Part shown: positions 60,205-64,000 of the stretch, piece by piece
How positions within the stretch are numbered: position 1 is the first letter of the stretch
Layout: each line of letters starts with the position of its first letter
Origin: Sambucus nigra
Taxonomy: Eukaryota > Streptophyta > Magnoliopsida > Dipsacales > Adoxaceae
Length of the DNA: 64,000 nucleotides
Assembly: GCA_949130495.1 (NCBI GenBank)
Contig: OX422219.1
Coordinates: 269,995,111-270,059,110 of the forward strand
Direction: 5' to 3'
Made by a program: the position numbers and the translations under genes
Notes under the pieces: generated by a model
What the model was told of the DNA's origin: nothing
Database searches by the model: none
The model's input: only the letters and a program-made list of their open reading frames with translations

Positions 60205-61477
60205 TGTAAGGACACAATTCTCCAATTGAGTCTTAATGTAGTTTTGGCTCAATTCTGGACAAAAATATTTATGTTATAGGATAGTTTTTAATTGTATCCA
60301 TTCAAGCCTATGACGGGGTAGTTGAATACGTAGCGGCCAAGATATTAAAGCTTCATCAAATGCTATGTGTATTATGCCTCGTTTACACGTCATCAACATG
60401 GTTCCATTGCTCCTAAGGTAATAATGCATTTTAATATATATATATATATATATATATAGGAGCTTGGAACAATAATTAATTGGGTGTAATTTATAAACTT
60501 TTTATAAATTGTTTTATCGACTTTGTTTTACTCAGAAAATATTTATTAGAGCTTGTCATAAATTTTTTTTGACTTAAAATGAATTTTTACTATTTTCTGA
60601 TTTTCTGGAACGTCATTCGAATCGCACTGGTATCTCGTTCGAACGATATTGTCAGGTCGTTCGAACGAGACTTCTAACGAGATTTCATTTTTTGCTCTGG
60701 AAACTTGTTAGTAAAGTCGTTCGAACGAAAAAGTCGTTCAAACGAGTTTTCGCGGGAAATTTTTTTGGGTAGTTTTTGACGGTTTTCTCACTTTTCCCAC
60801 TACTTTTGCCCACTATCTTTTGCCAGATTTGATATGGTGCGGGAACCAACTTTTAGAACCAACTTTTTCATAACTTTCCATCTCCTAGAGAGAGTTTTAG
60901 AGAGCTTCAAAATTAAAAAGAAAAAGTTCATGTTTAAGTGTTTTGTCTTCAAGAAAAATCCATAAACACTTGTGTTTCACCCATATTGTTTATTCCAAGT
61001 TTTAATATATATACATCTTGCTTGGAGTGTTTAGCACTGGGTTTTTTTCTCTACCGCATTAAAGAGATTGTTTGAGTTTGCTTCTAAATCCCTCAAATAA
61101 GAAGTTCGTTTGCTGTGGCTTACCCACTTGGAGAAAGGCTCCTTTCTTGGTTGACGGTGACCAGATAAAGTCTCATTGGTGGATTCCAAGGTACCAGTGG
61201 AGTCCGGGATTTTCAACTAAGCGGAGGTTGGTACAAGAAGGAGCATCGGGGCTTGAAAGGAGTCGAGTCGAGTGTTGTAAGTCTTTTTGTTTGTACTTGT
61301 AAAATACCATACTTAGTGGACTTAAGGCTAGGGCCGTCAGAGATTTTTTCTTGTTGTGGGTTTTTTCTCGTACATCGTGGCGTAGTGATTAATTATTTAT
61401 TATATCTTTTGCATAATTCACCTAGAACACATGCTTAGGTAAAAAGATAAAATTGGTTTAAATCACTACTTACTTAA
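60205..61477 (+). repeat. TRG2 3' LTR, truncated
   Basis: Homologous to 54604-55892. It lacks the last part, where LINE sequence begins at 61478. A (TA)n run near 60437 is longer than in the 5' LTR. Confidence 0.85.
60611..60743 (+). repeat. Palindrome array, TRG2 3' LTR
   Basis: Units centred at 60618.5, 60640.5 and 60662.5 (22, 22), with further copies near 60720-60743. Two units present in the 5' LTR (43 bp) are absent. Confidence 0.9.
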
Positions 61478-64000
61478 AGATAGAGGCATCGTGGATAACA
61501 TTCTATTATCTCAAGAGATGATATCAAAGATCAACTCAAAGAATGAAGGAAGCAATGTAGTTATGAATATTGAGATGCAGAAAGCTTATGACAAGATCTC
61601 TTGGCTATTCTTGATTAAAGTCATGAGGAAATTTGGCTTCAATGAGGTATGGCTAGATTTTATCTGGAGAATTATTTCTAACAATTTTTTTCAGTTATGA
61701 TCAATGGGGATTCATGTGGTTTCTTCAAATCATTCAAGGGATTAAGACAAGGAGATCCTTTATCTCCTGCATTATTTATCATATGTGCTGAAGTTCTTAG
61801 CAGGAATCTAGACAAAGTTTTCCAATCCGCTAAAACTCCTATATATAAACACCCAATCAATTGTCCTCTGGTCTCTCACCTTTCCTATGCAGATGACTTA
61901 ATTATATTCTCTTCTGGGAGTATTAAAGCCATCAAACTCATGAAGAAGGTGCTAAACAGGTACGAAGCAATTTCTGGACAAGAAGTTAACAAGTCAAAGA
62001 GTGTTATTTTCTATTCCACGCTGATCATCAAGCCTAAATAGAAGGAAATGTCTGAGATTATGCATTTTCCCATTAAAAAACTCCCATCTGTGTACCTGGG
62101 ATGCTCTATTTTTGTAGGAAGGAAGAAATGCTCTATTTTTGAAGGTTTAATTGCTAAGATCAGAAGTAAATTGGGTGGCTGGAAGGCTAAGCTTCTCTCA
62201 GTGGGGGGAAAGATTACCCTCATCAAGCATGTGCTCCAATCTATACCTGTTTATACGCTGGTTGCAATGCAACCTCCAAAGAAAGTATTAGCTATCATTG
62301 AAAAACTAATGGCTAATTTCTTATGGGGATCAAAGGAAGATAGAAACAAATTCCACTGGATAGCGTGGAAGGATCTATACTGCAAAATGGAGGAAGGAGG
62401 TGTTGTGTTTAAAGAATTAAACGACATTATGGAAGCTTTTAGTATGAAATTATGGTGGAAGTTTAGAAAACAGGATTCTCTCTGGGCTCAATTTATCTTT
62501 CAAAAATATTATAGGATTAATCATCCTATGGTAGCAAAGGCCTCAAGGGGATCTCATACCTGGAGAAGAATGGTTTCTCATAGAGAGATGACTAAGAAAA
62601 ATAGTAAATAAATCATTTGGAAGGGGAATATAAATGTGAAATGGGATAACTGGACCGGTATTGATTCCTTTGATTCAACAGGTATCTCAGACTCTCTAAT
62701 AATCTCGGAGCTGCTAGATGGTAATGGAGAATGGGATTATAGCAAAATAAATAATTTGTCGCCTAAGAATTTAATTGCCACATGTTCTAAAGTGGAGGTC
62801 ATGGGGAATAATGATGGTGATAAGCTAGTGTGGATGCCTTCTTATGATGGTTCTTTTCATCTGAGCTCAGCATGGAATATTGTTAGAAAGGCTAAAACTC
62901 ATTCCTGGACTTCAACTTTCATTTGGAATAAGATAATTCCATCTAAAATTTTATTTTTCCTAATACGGCTTCTACGAGATTGCCTTCCACTCGACACAGC
63001 TATCTTGAGAATTGGAATTAGGTGCCCTTCAAAATGTGGTTGCTGCCTTAGCTCGAACGTTGAATCTGCAGAGCACCTGTTTTGTCAGAGTGATTTTTCT
63101 AGAGTTATTTGGAAGCATTTTGAGGATTTATGTGGGATTAAGAGCTTAAATAATTCAATCAGAGGTAGACTCATTGCTTGGTGGACTAGCTCTAACAACT
63201 CGATGTGGGGTAAGTTTTTAACAGTCATTCCTGCCTTTATTTTTTGGGGGATGTGGAAGGCTAAAAATAAATGAAAGTCCGAGTTTGCTAAAATTAAGGC
63301 AGAGGGATCCATAATGGACATCCATTCCCTTTTAAAATTACATCTTAATTTAAACCTCTACTCTAGTATGGTTCAACAATCGCCAATTCAGTTGATCAGA
63401 CTTGTTCATTGGAGACCTCCTGAAGATAACTGGTTCAAAATTAATGTTGATGGAAGTTGTAAAGGCAATCTGAGGCCTATGGGAGGAGGTGGAGTTTTAA
63501 GAAATTCTAAAGGGGAGTTAATTACAGCTTTTTCTTGTATCTTTGGTGTTGGTTCGAACATTATAGCATAAGCTTTATCTGTACTTCAAGCCATTAATTT
63601 ATGTTATTCCTTTCTCAATGAAGGTCTAATTGTGGAGTCAGATTCTTTAACTATTATTAAAGTGCTGAATGAGCAAATGAAGTGCCCATGGAGTATAGTG
63701 CCTTTTATTGCCAAGATTAAAATCAAAACTCAGAATCAAAAGGTGAAATTCTGTTATATCCTTAGAGAAGGTAATAAGTGTGCAGATTTTTTGGCTAATC
63801 ATGGAGTTTCGTCTCAAAGACATCTTACATCATCATCTTTAGATGACTTTCCTAAAAAGTTAAAAGGTCTCATAAATTTAGATGCTTGGGGTCTCCCAAA
63901 CTTTAGATTTTCATAGGTTTTTATGTTTCTTCTAAAGGTGGCTACTTATAAAGTCATCCTTCTCTCTTGTAAGTTCCATTTCATTTCATTCCAGTATTCA
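61478..64000 (+). pseudogene. L1-type plant LINE, 5'-truncated, with reverse transcriptase and RNase H
   Basis: Begins inside the reverse transcriptase at RGIVDNILLSQEM. It continues through GLRQGDPLSPALF (about 61740) and the catalytic YADDLIIFS (about 61888). The thumb follows, then the zinc-binding reverse-transcriptase-associated region with CGCCLSSNVESAEHLFC (about 63035-63080), and an RNase H domain with NVDGSCKG (about 63445), VESDS (about 63635) and REGNKCADFLANHG (about 63762-63803). Reading ends at 63916. One frameshift at a T-run near 61690 and stops near 62039, 62609, 63272 and 63569 disable it. The 63569 stop falls at the usual catalytic Glu of RNase H. About 84 bp of 3' sequence reaches the window edge; no poly-A tail is in view. 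5' truncation fits target-primed insertion into the TRG2 LTR. Confidence 0.9.

Larger units (their letters stand above)
54604..61477 (+). mobile_element. TRG2: second gag-only LTR element, 3' LTR truncated by a LINE
   Basis: The 5' LTR starts at 54604 with TATAAGGACA, the first G of TG changed to A; the 3' LTR starts intact (TGTAAGGACA) at 60205. A primer site, a broken gag related to TRG1 and a long non-coding region lie between. No pol motifs are seen. The 3' LTR matches the 5' LTR up to 61477, then LINE sequence starts, so about 0.34 kb of LTR is missing. It is nested in the Ty3 element. A target duplication cannot be checked in this window. Confidence 0.85.

Overview
The window is nuclear DNA of a flowering plant and is almost wholly nested transposable elements. 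Plant origin is shown by Athila-type Ty3 and SIRE-like Ty1 retrotransposons, primer sites matching plant tRNA-Asp and initiator tRNA-Met, L1- and RTE-type LINEs, a plant-mobile-domain relic, and a left-edge exon resembling the N-terminus of the ABC transporter ABCG7. No bacterial gene, tRNA, rRNA or CRISPR array was seen. The species cannot be named from the sequence.

Layout. (1) 76-270: ABCG7-like first-exon fragment with a frameshift. (2) 464-27298: element E1, a non-autonomous Athila-like Ty3 element with duplication GGCTT, sitting in an old LINE tail. It holds a minus-strand, apparently complete Athila element, E2 (5733-19316, duplication GTACA), and a solo LTR, A (20578-23472, duplication TACCT). 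(3) 27707-29124: unassigned. (4) 29125-47701: solo LTR B, same family as A, split by a decayed SIRE-like copia element (30690-40492, duplication TATGT) and by TRG1, an element with gag but no pol (40934-46722, duplication AGATA). (5) 47702-51097: AT-rich DNA, an RTE LINE fragment and a plant-mobile-domain pseudogene. (6) 51098-54603: LTR, gag and protease of a decayed Ty3 element, interrupted at 54604 by a second gag-only element, TRG2, whose 3' LTR is cut at 61477 by a 5'-truncated L1 LINE running to the right edge.

How the parts relate. E2 carries an unbroken 1954-codon gag-pol. E1 has no pol but shares E2's type of primer site, a 36-nt identical block across the polypurine tract and LTR start, and the same spliced downstream ORF2, so E2-type elements are its probable source of enzymes. 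TRG1 and TRG2 keep a SIRE-like Gag (N-terminal domain, zinc knuckle, coiled coil, second knuckle) and no enzymes.

Main unexplained signal. Six of the LTR elements carry arrays of short palindromes centred on CpG, set 21-22 bp centre to centre. Each element uses its own palindromic 'word': TCGATCGATCGA in E1 and solo LTR B, CGGTCGACCG in E2, CGGACCGGTCCG in TRG1, GTTCGAAC in solo LTR A and TRG2. In three related pairs (E1/E2, A/B, TRG1/TRG2) the array sits at the same or a matching LTR position while the word differs. E2 repeats an exact 22-62-22 spacing in its LTRs and in its ORF2 leader. The arrays lie downstream of TATA-like boxes, so they are probably transcribed, and paired copies could fold as hairpins or join two RNAs. 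The function is unknown to me; I know of no description of this pattern but could not search for one.
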